The position numbers were made by a program, and so were the translations under genes. Below, piece by piece: positions 22,564 through 31,255 of a DNA stretch of 50,688 bases (positions are counted from its first letter, which is position 1; each line of letters starts with the position of its first letter). The stretch is from assembly GCF_003846175.1 (NCBI RefSeq), contig NZ_ML123049.1, forward strand, positions 766,876 to 817,563, read 5' to 3'. The DNA comes from Streptomyces sp. ADI95-17. Lineage in GTDB: Bacteria; Actinomycetota; Actinomycetes; Streptomycetales; Streptomycetaceae. The notes beneath the pieces are model-generated. The model was not told the DNA's origin. It saw nothing but the letters and a program-made list of their open reading frames with translations, and did no database searches.

Positions 22564-23604
22564 CTACTCCGGGGACGGTGGGTAGAACCGCCGGGCCCAG
22601 CGGCGGAACGGGCCGATCGGGCCGTCGCCGGGAGCGAGCCGCGGTGGCTGCTGGTACTGCTTGTGATTCCAGATCGGGAAGTCCGCGGCGGTGAACTCGC
22701 AGCTGGACCGGAAGACGGCGCGGTCCAGCACCCTGGCCGCGGTCCGGCTCACCGCACGGGCGAGCGGGCCCGGCAGCCGGGACGGCTCGGCGAAGGCGAT
22801 GCGATTGCGCTGCCGGAACTGCATCCGGTTGGGCGCGATCGCCGTCGGCATCACCATCGTGCACATCCGCAGGCCCAGCCGGGCCGTGTGCACATCGGCG
22901 TGCAGGCAGCCGAGCCCGTACCCGTCCACCTCTACATCGACGACGAAGTCGCCCAGGAGCGGCGCCGACTCGTGGGCCCGCATGGAGACATGGAACGAGG
23001 CGTCGTCGTAGACCACCGGCCCGCCGATCTCGGCCCTGGCCCAGCCGTGCAGGGTGGCGAAATGGCCGAGGTCCACCGAGTTCTCGATGACTTCCTGGAC
23101 ATTGCCCGCCAGCTCCCAGGCGGCGCTGCGGGCGGGCCGGTGACCGATCTCGTGCCAGGCCGGGATCGTCCAGTCCGGAGCCCGGCCGTCGTGGTGCCGC
23201 CACACGAACACCGCGCCGTTGACCTCCAGGACCGGCAGCTGAGACAACGGCGACCTCGGCGGCTTCGTGTCGTATCCGGTACGGACACACGCGCCGTCCG
23301 GGCCGAACGCGAAGAAGTGGAACGGGCAGACGAGATCGTCCCCCTCCACCTTGGCCAGCCCGAGATGCGCCCCCAGATGCGGGCAGTAGGGACGGATGGC
23401 GCGGACCGCCCCCGTCCCGAGCCGGTACAGCACCACGTCCTCGCCCGCCAGGGGGCGGGTGAGGACGGTGCCCGGCCTCAGCTCCTCGGAGAACGCCAGC
23501 GCGGACCAGCCGCTCGGACAGGGCAGAGCGGGCGCGCCCGCGACGTCGGCCGGTGTCGGCCCCTCGCTGATGGCGCGCCCGAACTCGCGTGACAGTCCCA
23601 CCAC
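22564..23604 (-). CDS. Rieske [2Fe-2S] oxygenase, KshA/DAF-36-like
   Basis: 346 aa from GTG 23604, chosen because GGAAGGGG lies directly upstream; GTG 23601 and 23634 are alternatives. The N-terminal Rieske domain has the cluster ligands in YCPHLGAHLGL and CPFHFFAF (C-x-H-x16-C-x2-H; Cys74, His76, Cys93, His96). The mononuclear iron site ENSVDLGHFATLH carries the Asp and two His of the N-x2-D-x2-H-x4-H motif. This layout is closest to KshA and to Neverland/DAF-36-type sterol oxygenases. No ferredoxin or reductase gene lies next to it, so electrons must come from elsewhere. The substrate is unknown; a steroid or similar hydrophobic compound is an inference. Confidence 0.82.
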   Translation of the reverse strand: MVGLSREFGRAISEGPTPADVAGAPALPCPSGWSALAFSEELRPGTVLTRPLAGEDVVLYRLGTGAVRAIRPYCPHLGAHLGLAKVEGDDLVCPFHFFAFGPDGACVRTGYDTKPPRSPLSQLPVLEVNGAVFVWRHHDGRAPDWTIPAWHEIGHRPARSAAWELAGNVQEVIENSVDLGHFATLHGWARAEIGGPVVYDDASFHVSMRAHESAPLLGDFVVDVEVDGYGLGCLHADVHTARLGLRMCTMVMPTAIAPNRMQFRQRNRIAFAEPSRLPGPLARAVSRTAARVLDRAVFRSSCEFTAADFPIWNHKQYQQPPRLAPGDGPIGPFRRWARRFYPPSPE

Positions 23605-23732
23605 ATCCCCTTCCGGAATCGGTCCCCTGGACACTGCCCAGGCCGCTCCGGGATCCTCGCCAGAAACCTCATATCACTCGAACGGGAAAGAATCGGAAGG
23701 GAGTTGACGGGAGGCCGGCGCTCCTCCCGGTA

Positions 23733-25001
23733 CTAGCGGGCCCGCTGCTCGTACCCCACGAGCCTGACGCAGACGGCGAGCCCCGCGATCGCCTGCTCCA
23801 GCTCCGCGAGCCCCGGGTAGCTGGGCGCGATCCGGATGACCGCGTCGCGCGGGTCGTCGCCGTACGGGTGGGTGGCGCCGGCCGGGGTCAGCACGATGCC
23901 CGCCTCGGCGGCCCGGCGTACGACCTCCTTGGCGCAGCCGTCCGGCACCTCCAGGGTGACGAAGTACCCGCCCTTGGGCGAGGTCCAGGTCGCGAGACCG
24001 GTGCCGCCGAGCTCGGCGTCCAGGATCCGGGCCACCACCTCGAACTTGGGCTGGAGCAGGGCGCGCTGGCGCTCCATGTGGGCCCGCACCCCGTCGGCGT
24101 CCCGCAGGAACATGACGTGCCGCAGCTGGTTCACCTTGTCCGGGCCGATCGAACGCTTGGCGTTGTTGCCGAGCAGCCACTGGAGGTTCGCGGGCGAGGA
24201 GCCGAAGAACGCGACGCCCGCACCCGCCGCGGTGATCTTCGACGTGGAGCCGAACACGAACGCCCGGTCCGGGTTGCCGGCCTCGGCGCAGGCACCGAGC
24301 AGATCGGCGATCTCGACGGGCTCGTCGGTGAGGTGGTGGGCGGCGTAGGCGTTGTCCCAGAAGATCCGGAAGTCGGGGGCGGCGGTGCTCATCGCGGCGA
24401 GCCGGGCCACGGTCGCGTCGCTGTAGCAGACGCCGTCCGGGTTGCTGTACTTCGGGACGCACCAGATGCCCTTGATCGCCGGGTCCTCGGCGACGAGCCG
24501 CTCCACGGTCTCCATGTCCGGGCCGTCGGCGGTCATCGGCACCGGGATCATGTCGATCCCGAACCGCTCGCAGAGCGCGAAGTGCCGGTCGTAACCGGGC
24601 ACCGGACACAGGAAGGCGATCCGCTCCTGGTCCACCCAGCGCGACTCGGCGCCCGGCACCACGCTGAGCAGGGCGTGCACCAGGCAGTCGTGCATCAGCT
24701 CAAGGCTGGAGTTCCCGGCCGCGAGCAGCTGGCCGGCCGGCACCTGGAGCACCCCGGCGAAGATCTCCCGGAGTTCGGGCAGCCCCTGGAGACCGCCGTA
24801 GTTGCGTACGTCCACGCCACCGGCGGAGGTGTGCCGTCCGCCCGGCAGGCTCAGCAGGTCCTCGGAGAGGTCCAGCTGCTCGGGGGCCGGCTTGCCCCGG
24901 GTGAGGTCGAGCGAGAGTCCGAGTCCCGCCAGGTCCTGGTAGTCCTGACGGGCCCGGTCGAGGAGCCCGGACAGGGCGTCGGGGCTCAGCTCGGTGGTCA
25001 T
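23733..25001 (-). CDS. PLP-dependent aminotransferase, aspartate-aminotransferase type (class I, subgroup Ic)
   Basis: 422 aa from ATG 25001 (GAGAGG upstream). LDLTRGKPAPEQLDLS near the N-terminus, SLELMHDCLVHALL, CPVPGYDRHFALCERFGI, DNAYAAHHL and the PLP lysine in FGSTSKITAAGAG (Lys255) are visible. This is the actinobacterial group with the PF12897-type aspartate aminotransferase fold rather than a canonical AspC. The likely reaction is amino transfer between aspartate or a similar amino acid and 2-oxoglutarate. It is divergent from the pyrimidine-catabolic genes with a 373-base gap but shares no obvious operator with them. Confidence 0.85.
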   Translation of the reverse strand: MTTELSPDALSGLLDRARQDYQDLAGLGLSLDLTRGKPAPEQLDLSEDLLSLPGGRHTSAGGVDVRNYGGLQGLPELREIFAGVLQVPAGQLLAAGNSSLELMHDCLVHALLSVVPGAESRWVDQERIAFLCPVPGYDRHFALCERFGIDMIPVPMTADGPDMETVERLVAEDPAIKGIWCVPKYSNPDGVCYSDATVARLAAMSTAAPDFRIFWDNAYAAHHLTDEPVEIADLLGACAEAGNPDRAFVFGSTSKITAAGAGVAFFGSSPANLQWLLGNNAKRSIGPDKVNQLRHVMFLRDADGVRAHMERQRALLQPKFEVVARILDAELGGTGLATWTSPKGGYFVTLEVPDGCAKEVVRRAAEAGIVLTPAGATHPYGDDPRDAVIRIAPSYPGLAELEQAIAGLAVCVRLVGYEQRAR

Positions 25002-25270
25002 GGTGTTTCCTCTCGCAGGTGCCGCTCTGATCGGGGGCCTCTGCCGAGAATACAAAGCGGCGCCGAAGGCCGATGGGCCGGGAGTCGGCGCCGGGCGGGC
25101 CGACCGGTTGCCGGGGCCGCGTGTTCTGGTCCCCGGCATGACGGATCACGCCTCCCGCCCCGGCTTCGCACACCGGCTGACCGCGGTCCGGTCGCAGGGG
25201 CGCCCGACCGGCCGGGCATGTGGACCGCACGGGTGTGAAACATGATCGACTCAGCCGGTTCACGGCGATG
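25002..25270. other. Divergent intergenic region before the pyrimidine unit
   Basis: About 270 bases with no convincing gene. The left part should hold the aminotransferase promoter. A short plus-strand frame is open here but has no ribosome binding site or family features. The functional promoter and operator of the unit to the right begin at 25274. Confidence 0.4.
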
Positions 25271-25273
25271 GTC

Positions 25274-25333
25274 TTGCCCCGCTGTGTGACGGGGCTTACG
25301 TTCTCCTCTACGCACGTGTCTACGGGCGTAGAA
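25274..25333 (+). promoter_or_regulatory. Promoter and TCTACG-N2-CGTAGA operator of the ureidopropionase unit
   Basis: Candidate -35 TTGCCC (25274-25279), 17-base spacer, -10 TACGTT (25297-25302). The operator TCTACG-GG-CGTAGA lies at 25319-25332 with an extra TCTACG half-site at 25307. A region of 36 bases (25297-25332) aligns with 29778-29814 in front of the dihydropyrimidinase gene, including ACGCAC in the middle, with a one-base length difference. The operator would lie just downstream of the transcription start. Confidence 0.75.
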
Positions 25334-25374
25334 ACGCGTTGAGGCTCTCTGACGCCGCGTCGAAGGAGCAGCTC

Positions 25375-26217
25375 TTGTCCCAAGTCGTACGCGCCGCACT
25401 CGTCCAGGCGACCTGGACCGGCGACACCGAATCCATGATCGCCAAGCATGAGGAGCATGCCCGCGAGGCCGCCCGTCAGGGCGCGAAGATCATCGGCTTC
25501 CAGGAGGTGTTCAACGCCCCCTACTTCTGTCAGGTGCAGGAACCCGAGCACTACCGCTGGGCCGAGCCCGTCCCGGACGGGCCGACCGTCCGCCGGATGC
25601 AGGAACTCGCCCGCGAGGCCGGCATGGTGATCGTCGTGCCGGTCTTCGAGGTCGAGCAGTCCGGCTTCTACTACAACACCGCCGCCGTGATCGATGCCGA
25701 CGGCTCCTATCTCGGCAAGTACCGCAAGCACCACATCCCGCAGGTCAAGGGGTTCTGGGAGAAGTACTACTTCAAGCCGGGGAACGTCGGCTGGCCGGTC
25801 TTCGACACCGCCGTCGGCAAGGTCGGCGTATACATCTGCTACGACCGGCACTTCCCCGAGGGGTGGCGTCAACTCGGCCTCAACGGTGCTCAGTTGGTCT
25901 ACAACCCGTCCGCCACCTCACGCGGCCTCTCCAGCTACCTCTGGCAGCTGGAACAGCCCGCCTCCGCCGTCGCCAACGAGTACTTCGTCGCCGCGATCAA
26001 CCGCGTCGGCCAGGAGGAGTACGGCGACAACGACTTCTACGGAACCAGTTACTTCGTCGACCCGCGCGGCCAGTTCGTCGGTGAGGTCGCCTCCGACAAG
26101 GAGGAGGAACTCGTCGTCCGCGACCTCGACTTCGGCCTCATCGACGAGGTCAGGCAGCAGTGGGCGTTCTACCGGGACCGCCGCCCCGACGCGTACGAAG
26201 GACTGGTGGAGCCGTGA
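25375..26217 (+). CDS. Beta-ureidopropionase-type carbon-nitrogen hydrolase
   Basis: 280 aa from TTG 25375, with AAGGAG six bases upstream. Nitrilase superfamily with the full catalytic triad: Glu44 (GFQEVFN), Lys118 (KYRKHHIP) and Cys155 (YICYDRHFPE). The FNAPYFCQVQEPEHYRWAE and HIPQVKGFWEKYYF segments are typical of N-carbamoyl-beta-alanine/N-carbamoyl-D-amino acid hydrolases rather than nitrilases. The reaction expected is N-carbamoyl-beta-alanine to beta-alanine, CO2 and ammonia. Its stop overlaps the next start (GTGA), and its operator is the same as that of the dihydropyrimidinase unit, which supplies the substrate. Confidence 0.88.
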   Translation: MSQVVRAALVQATWTGDTESMIAKHEEHAREAARQGAKIIGFQEVFNAPYFCQVQEPEHYRWAEPVPDGPTVRRMQELAREAGMVIVVPVFEVEQSGFYYNTAAVIDADGSYLGKYRKHHIPQVKGFWEKYYFKPGNVGWPVFDTAVGKVGVYICYDRHFPEGWRQLGLNGAQLVYNPSATSRGLSSYLWQLEQPASAVANEYFVAAINRVGQEEYGDNDFYGTSYFVDPRGQFVGEVASDKEEELVVRDLDFGLIDEVRQQWAFYRDRRPDAYEGLVEP

Positions 26218-27497
26218 GCAGCCTGCACCACCGGCATCTCGCCGTCAGCCCCGACTGGCTGGCGCTCTACTACAAGCGCCCCCTGGAGATCACCCACGGC
26301 GAGGGCCGCCATGTCTGGGACGCCGACGGCAGGCGCTACCTCGACTTCTTCGGCGGCATCCTCACCACCATGACCGCCCACGCCCTGCCCGAGGTGACCA
26401 AGGCGGTCGCCGAGCAGGCCGGCCGGATCATCCACTCGTCCACGCTCTACCTCAACCGGCCGATGGTGGAACTGGCCGAACGCGTCGCCACGCTCTCCGG
26501 CATCCCGGACGCCAGGGTCTTCTTCACCACCTCCGGCACCGAGGCCAATGACACGGCGCTGCTGCTCGCCACCACGTACCGAGGCTCCAACCAGGTCCTC
26601 GCGATGCGCAACAGCTACCACGGCAGGTCGTTCTCCGCCGTCGGCATCACCGGCAACAACGCCTGGTCACCGACCAGCCTGTCGCCGTTGCAGACGCTGT
26701 ACGTGCACGGCGGCGTCCGCACCCGGGGACCGTACGAGCACCTCGGCGACGCGGAGTTCATCAAGGCCTGCGTCGCCGATCTGGAGGACCTGCTCGGGCA
26801 CACCCGGGCACCGGCCGCCCTGATCGCCGAACCCATCCAGGGCGTCGGGGGATTCACCTCGCCGCCCGACGGGCTGTACGCGGCGTTCCGCCGGGTCCTG
26901 GACCGGCATGGCGTCCTGTGGATCTCCGACGAGGTGCAGACCGGCTGGGGCAGGACCGGTGAGCACTTCTGGGGCTGGCAGGCGCACGGCGAGAACGGCC
27001 CGCCGGACATCCTCACCTTCGCCAAGGGCATCGGCAACGGCATGTCGATCGGCGGTGTCGTGGCCCGGGCCGAGGTCATGAACTGCCTGGACGCCAACTC
27101 CATTTCGACGTTCGGCGGTTCCCCGGTCACCATGGCCGCCGGTCTCGCCAACCTCTCCTATCTCCTCGAACACGATCTGCAGGGCAACGCCCGGCGCGTC
27201 GGCGGTCTGCTGATCGAGCGGCTGCGGGCGATCGGCGCGGGTTCGAGTTGTGTGCGGGAGGTGCGCGGCCGGGGCCTGATGATCGGCATCGAGCTGGTGA
27301 GGCCCGGCACCGACGAGGCGAACCCGGAGGCGGCCGCGGCCGTGCTCGAAGCGGCCCGCGAGGGCGGTCTGCTCATCGGCAAAGGCGGCGGCCACAACAC
27401 CAGCGTGCTGCGGATCGCACCACCGCTCTCGCTGACCATCCCGGAGGCGGAGGAAGGGGCGGAGATCCTGGCCGAGGCCCTGCGGTCGGTGGCCTGA
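26214..27497 (+). CDS. Class III aminotransferase (AGXT2-like, probable beta-alanine/3-aminoisobutyrate transaminase)
   Basis: 427 aa from GTG 26214, overlapping the preceding stop. Fold-type I class III signatures: TTSGTEANDTALLLA, NSYHGRSF, LIAEPIQGVGGF, WISDEVQTGWGRTGEHFWGW, and PLP Lys271 in TFAKGIGNGMSIGG. The best family fit is alanine-glyoxylate/3-aminoisobutyrate aminotransferase 2 and related omega-amino acid transaminases. In this operon the natural substrate is beta-alanine released by the preceding hydrolase, giving malonate semialdehyde. The acceptor (pyruvate or 2-oxoglutarate) is not visible from the sequence. Confidence 0.86.
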   Translation: MSSLHHRHLAVSPDWLALYYKRPLEITHGEGRHVWDADGRRYLDFFGGILTTMTAHALPEVTKAVAEQAGRIIHSSTLYLNRPMVELAERVATLSGIPDARVFFTTSGTEANDTALLLATTYRGSNQVLAMRNSYHGRSFSAVGITGNNAWSPTSLSPLQTLYVHGGVRTRGPYEHLGDAEFIKACVADLEDLLGHTRAPAALIAEPIQGVGGFTSPPDGLYAAFRRVLDRHGVLWISDEVQTGWGRTGEHFWGWQAHGENGPPDILTFAKGIGNGMSIGGVVARAEVMNCLDANSISTFGGSPVTMAAGLANLSYLLEHDLQGNARRVGGLLIERLRAIGAGSSCVREVRGRGLMIGIELVRPGTDEANPEAAAAVLEAAREGGLLIGKGGGHNTSVLRIAPPLSLTIPEAEEGAEILAEALRSVA

Positions 27498-27572
27498 GCC
27501 CGGTGGACTGAGCCCGGCGGCCTGAGTCCGCCGGGCCCGGTCCGGTGGGCCGGGTCCGGCGGGTCGAGCGGT

Positions 27573-27611
27573 GGACGGGCCCCGGCCGCGAGGCGGCTGC
27601 GGGGCCCGTCC
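27573..27611. terminator. Bidirectional terminator between convergent genes
   Basis: GGACGGGCCCC (27573-27583) pairs perfectly with GGGGCCCGTCC (27601-27611); an inner GCCGC-gag-GCGGC hairpin fills most of the loop. It lies seven bases before the stop of the minus-strand phosphodiesterase and 75 bases after the aminotransferase stop. Confidence 0.75.
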
Positions 27612-27617
27612 GGTCGG

Positions 27618-29504
27618 TCAGCCCCGGTGGCCGGTGGGGCGGGTGAGGTCCAGCGAGCGGACCGGGTCGAGCTCGCCGTAGTACGCGAGGTGCTTGTAGC
27701 GCACATCGGTGACGGTCAGCGTGGCTCCGGCGATGCCCCGGGGCACCGTGGTGCGCAGGCGCACCGAGCCGTCCTTCTTCGTGGTGCCGGTCAGCTTGTG
27801 CACCTTGCCGCCGGCCGTCAGCTCGGCCGTGACCTTCGCGCCCTTCACCGGCCTGCCCTGCGCGGTCCTCACCACACCGGTCGCGGTGACCTTCCAGGCG
27901 GACTCGGAGCCGGGCCTGCCCAGGAGCACGGTGCCGGCCTTCAGCGAGGCGACCGCGAGCTCCGACGGCGGGGTGGGCTGCCCGAAGGCGACCTGGTCGA
28001 CGGTCCAGAACGCGCTGTTGGTACCGGTGTAGCGGAAGCTCAGCCGGGCCGTCTTGGCACCCTGCGGAACGGCCAGCTCAAGATGCTCGACGGTGTTGCT
28101 GTCGGCCCGGTAGGACTTGACGAGCTGCGGGGCGCCGCCGTCGTACGAGACGTGGACATCGCCGGTCTGCGGACCGTCGACCCGGTAGTTCGTCGCGTAC
28201 GAGACGGTCGCCTTCGCCGCGCCGTTCAGCTCGTACGCGGGGCTGACCAGGGTGGAGTCGAACTGTCCGGCACCGTGCGCCTTGTCGTCCCACTCGTCGG
28301 AGTCGGCGACCGCGAACACATTGCGGGCGCGGACGTTCGTCTCGCGGCCCTGGCCGCGTTCGGCGTTGGTCCAGAACTCGTCCGTGGCGAAGGACCAGCC
28401 GCGCCACTCGGTGACGCCACCGGCCGGCATCTTCGAGTTGTCGATCGACCAGCCATCGGGCGCGGTGTTCGTCCACCCCTTGGCGTCGGCCGGGAGCCGG
28501 GTCTCGTCGACGGGCGTGCGCAGCGAGGGGCGCAGCGCGTCGAAGGCGTCCGGCTTCGGCTCGGCGAGGGAGGTGCCGTCGAGGTTCCAGGCGGGGTCGG
28601 TGGCGACGCCCTCGTGGCGCAGCACCGTGGGCGCGATGTCGGTGATCTTGACGTCGTCGCGCACCGAGCCGGGCCGGATGCCCTTGCCCTGGGCGATCAC
28701 GAACGTGCCACGCTCCAGCGGGGAGTTGCCGCCGTGCCCGCCGGTGGGGGTGTGGCCGTGGTCGGCGGTGACGACGACGAGCCAGTCCTCCTTCGCGTAC
28801 GTCGGCCGTGAGGTCACCGCGTCGAGCAGGCGGCCGATCTGGCCGTCGGCGGTGTTCAGGGCCTTGAGGTAGGCGTCGCCGGCGGAGCCGCCGCTGTGGC
28901 CGGCGCCGTCGACCTCGTCGAGGTGGACGAAGGTGGAGTCGGGGTTGCCGTGTGCGAGGAGGTCGGCGGCCTTGGCCGTGGTGCCCTCGTCGTTGCCGCC
29001 CGCGATCCGCAGATCGGTCTTCGCGCCGAAGACGATCTGGGGGATCGGGCTCCAGGTGCCGACGACCAGCGTGGAGGTGGCCGGATCGGCGGTCTCCAGC
29101 CGGGTCGCGTAGTCCGGGTACTCGCCGTAGTTCGGGGCCGTGAAGTTGTTGTCCTTCACGTTGTGCTTGTCGGGCCAGACGCCGGTGGCGATGGACGACC
29201 AGCCGGCGCCGGAGACGGTCGGGGCCATCGGGTCGGCGTACAGGTTGCTCCGGGCGGTCAGGCCCTTGGCCATCAGCTGCCTGAGGTTCGGTACGTCGGC
29301 GCGCGAGAAGGCGTCGAAGGTGGCGCCGTCGACGCCGATGACCAGGGTCTTCGCCTGCTTGGTGCCGGACGGCAGACCGGCGTACGGGGCGGCGGCCGGG
29401 GCCTTGGACCCCTGGGCGTGGGCGGCGGTGGTGGCGAGCGGCAGTGCGACGGCGGCGACGGTGGCGGCGGCCAGCACCGTACGCGCGGAGCGCGACAGGG
29501 ACAC
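27618..29504 (-). CDS. Secreted phosphodiesterase/nucleotide pyrophosphatase (alkaline phosphatase superfamily)
   Basis: 628 aa from GTG 29504, with GGAGG five bases upstream. A Sec signal peptide (MSLSRSARTVLAAATVAAVALPLATTAAHA) leads to the catalytic domain: TLVIGVDGATFDAF (metal Asp), MAPTVSGAGWSSIATG (nucleophile Thr/Ser region), DEVDGAGHSGG (metal Asp and His) and VVTADHGHTPTGGHGG (metal Asp-His and His). This is the NPP/type I phosphodiesterase pattern. The C-terminal 250 residues are beta-rich, with a carbohydrate-binding-like segment and a final Ig-like domain. The role could be extracellular nucleotide or phosphodiester scavenging. It sits between the two pyrimidine units but on the opposite strand. 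Confidence 0.86.
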   Translation of the reverse strand: MSLSRSARTVLAAATVAAVALPLATTAAHAQGSKAPAAAPYAGLPSGTKQAKTLVIGVDGATFDAFSRADVPNLRQLMAKGLTARSNLYADPMAPTVSGAGWSSIATGVWPDKHNVKDNNFTAPNYGEYPDYATRLETADPATSTLVVGTWSPIPQIVFGAKTDLRIAGGNDEGTTAKAADLLAHGNPDSTFVHLDEVDGAGHSGGSAGDAYLKALNTADGQIGRLLDAVTSRPTYAKEDWLVVVTADHGHTPTGGHGGNSPLERGTFVIAQGKGIRPGSVRDDVKITDIAPTVLRHEGVATDPAWNLDGTSLAEPKPDAFDALRPSLRTPVDETRLPADAKGWTNTAPDGWSIDNSKMPAGGVTEWRGWSFATDEFWTNAERGQGRETNVRARNVFAVADSDEWDDKAHGAGQFDSTLVSPAYELNGAAKATVSYATNYRVDGPQTGDVHVSYDGGAPQLVKSYRADSNTVEHLELAVPQGAKTARLSFRYTGTNSAFWTVDQVAFGQPTPPSELAVASLKAGTVLLGRPGSESAWKVTATGVVRTAQGRPVKGAKVTAELTAGGKVHKLTGTTKKDGSVRLRTTVPRGIAGATLTVTDVRYKHLAYYGELDPVRSLDLTRPTGHRG

Positions 29505-29753
29505 GTGATCCTCCGGGATCGGTCGTTGGACACCGGGCAACGGGGGTGTCCGGTGATGTGTCCGAGGTTCGCCGCCGGTGGTGATCGGACCACGCCGCGT
29601 ATGGGACGGGCGCATGAACCGCACTCAACATTTGGACCAGACCTGTAATCGTTCCGTTATCCAATGATGGTCATGGTCATCGCCGCGGCTGTGGGCCGGT
29701 GGAGTGCCGGGCCGGTGAAACAGAAACGTCTTCAGCGGTTAGCGGCAGCGGTA
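29505..29753. other. Divergent intergenic region between the phosphodiesterase and dihydropyrimidinase genes
   Basis: No gene is seen. An AT-richer patch at 29620-29665 probably holds the phosphodiesterase promoter. A weak TGGTCT-like element on the minus strand near 29630-29645 matches the DasR consensus too poorly to call. The promoter of the dihydropyrimidinase unit starts at 29754. Confidence 0.4.
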
Positions 29754-29815
29754 TTGCCACAGTGGGTAACCCACTTCTACGTTCTTCATCACGCACCTTG
29801 TCTACGTGCGTAGAC
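29754..29815 (+). promoter_or_regulatory. Promoter and TCTACG-N2-CGTAGA operator of the dihydropyrimidinase unit
   Basis: Candidate -35 TTGCCA (29754-29759), 18-base spacer, -10 TACGTT (29778-29783). The operator is GTCTACG-TG-CGTAGAC at 29800-29815, with a further TCTACG half-site at 29776. Architecture and sequence match the element at 25274-25333, so the two units are very likely controlled by one factor. Confidence 0.78.
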
Positions 29816-29843
29816 CCATTCCGCCACGAGTGAGGAGGGGTAC

Positions 29844-31244
29844 ATGAGCCGCACCGTCATCCACGGTGGTCTCGTCATCACCGCGTCCGACGAACTGCAT
29901 GCCGACGTACTCATCGAGGGCGGCCGCATCGTGGCCCTCGCGGCGCACGACAGCGACGCGGCCGAGAGCTGGAGCGCCGACCGGAGGATCGACGCCACCG
30001 GCAAATACGTCATCCCGGGCGGTGTCGACGCGCACACGCACATGGAGATGCCGTTCGGCGGCACCTACGCCGCCGACACCTTCGAGACCGGCACCCGGGC
30101 GGCCGCCTGGGGCGGCACCACCACGATCGTCGACTTCGCCATCCAGTCCGTGGGCCGCGCGGTGCGCGAGGGTCTCGACGCCTGGTACGCGAAGGCCGAC
30201 GGCAACTGTGCCATCGACTACGCCTTCCACATGATCCTCTCCGACGTGAACGAGTCCTCGCTCAAGGAGATGGACCTGCTGGTGTCGGAGGGGGTCACCT
30301 CCTTCAAGCTGTTCATGGCCTATCCCGGCGTCTTCTACAGCGACGACGGCCAGATCCTGCGCGCCATGCAACGGGCCTCCCACAACGGCGGCCTGATCAT
30401 GATGCACGCGGAGAACGGCATCGCCATCGACGTACTCGTCGAACAGGCCCTCGCCGAGGGCCGCACCGACCCGCGTTACCACGGCGACGTGCGCAAGGTG
30501 GCGCTGGAGGCCGAGGCCACCCACCGCGCCGTACAGCTCGCCCGCGTCGCCGGATCCCCGCTGTACATCGTGCACGTCTCCGCGGACGAGGCGGTCGCCG
30601 AGGTCGCCGCCGCCCGCCACAAGGGACTTCCGGTCTTCGGCGAGACCTGCCCGCAGTACCTCTTCCTCTCCACCGACAACCTCGCCGAGCCGGACTTCGA
30701 GGGCGCCAAGTACGTCTGCTCCACCCCGCTGCGGCCCAGGGAGCACCAGGAGGCGCTCTGGCGGGGGCTCAGGAACAACGAACTCCAGGTCGTCTCCACC
30801 GACCACTGCCCCTTCTGCTTCTCGGGCCAGAAGGAGATGGGCCGCGGCGACTTCTCGAAGATCCCCAACGGAATGCCCGGCGTGGAGAACCGGATGGACC
30901 TCCTCCACCAGGCGGTCGTGGACGGTCACATCTCGCGCCGCCGCTGGATCGAGATCGCCTGCGCCTCCCCGGCCCGGATGTTCGGCCTCTACCCGAAGAA
31001 GGGCACCATCGCCCCGGGCGCCGACGCCGACGTCGTCATCTACGACCCGGCGGCCGAACAGACCATCTCCGCCGAGACCCACCACATGAACGTCGACTAC
31101 TCGGCGTACGAGGGGAGGCGGATCACCGGACAGGTCGAGACGGTCCTCTCGCGCGGTGAGGTCGTCATCGACGCAAGGAAGTACACCGGCCGGGCCGGAC
31201 ACGGCATGTACACCCCGCGAGCCACCTGTCAGTACCTGGACTAG
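29844..31244 (+). CDS. hydA: Dihydropyrimidinase (D-hydantoinase)
   Basis: 466 aa from ATG 29844 with GGAGGGG upstream. Amidohydrolase fold with the full binuclear metal site: His64 and His66 (VDAHTHMEMPFGG), carboxylated Lys155 (TSFKLFMAYPG), His188 (MHAENG), His244 (YIVHVS) and Asp320 (STDHCPF). Tyr160 of the KLFMAYPG segment is the substrate-binding tyrosine. It opens dihydrouracil or dihydrothymine to N-carbamoyl-beta-amino acids, the substrate of the ureidopropionase encoded 4.5 kb upstream. It starts an operon with an LLM oxidoreductase (11-base gap) and a nucleobase transporter. Confidence 0.93.
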   Translation: MSRTVIHGGLVITASDELHADVLIEGGRIVALAAHDSDAAESWSADRRIDATGKYVIPGGVDAHTHMEMPFGGTYAADTFETGTRAAAWGGTTTIVDFAIQSVGRAVREGLDAWYAKADGNCAIDYAFHMILSDVNESSLKEMDLLVSEGVTSFKLFMAYPGVFYSDDGQILRAMQRASHNGGLIMMHAENGIAIDVLVEQALAEGRTDPRYHGDVRKVALEAEATHRAVQLARVAGSPLYIVHVSADEAVAEVAAARHKGLPVFGETCPQYLFLSTDNLAEPDFEGAKYVCSTPLRPREHQEALWRGLRNNELQVVSTDHCPFCFSGQKEMGRGDFSKIPNGMPGVENRMDLLHQAVVDGHISRRRWIEIACASPARMFGLYPKKGTIAPGADADVVIYDPAAEQTISAETHHMNVDYSAYEGRRITGQVETVLSRGEVVIDARKYTGRAGHGMYTPRATCQYLD

Positions 31245-31255
31245 GAGCACCCGTC

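Noticed and set aside
20972..23290. 772-codon minus-strand frame across the repeat protein and Rieske gene
   Set aside because: It spans two real genes in a different frame; the product is Ser/Ala/Pro-rich with no family features.
24994..25245. Small plus-strand gene in the aminotransferase/ureidopropionase gap
   Set aside because: No ribosome binding site, no family features, and it overlaps the aminotransferase start region.
29625..29650. DasR-type site upstream of the phosphodiesterase gene
   Set aside because: Only about nine of twelve core positions fit and the centre of the palindrome is wrong.
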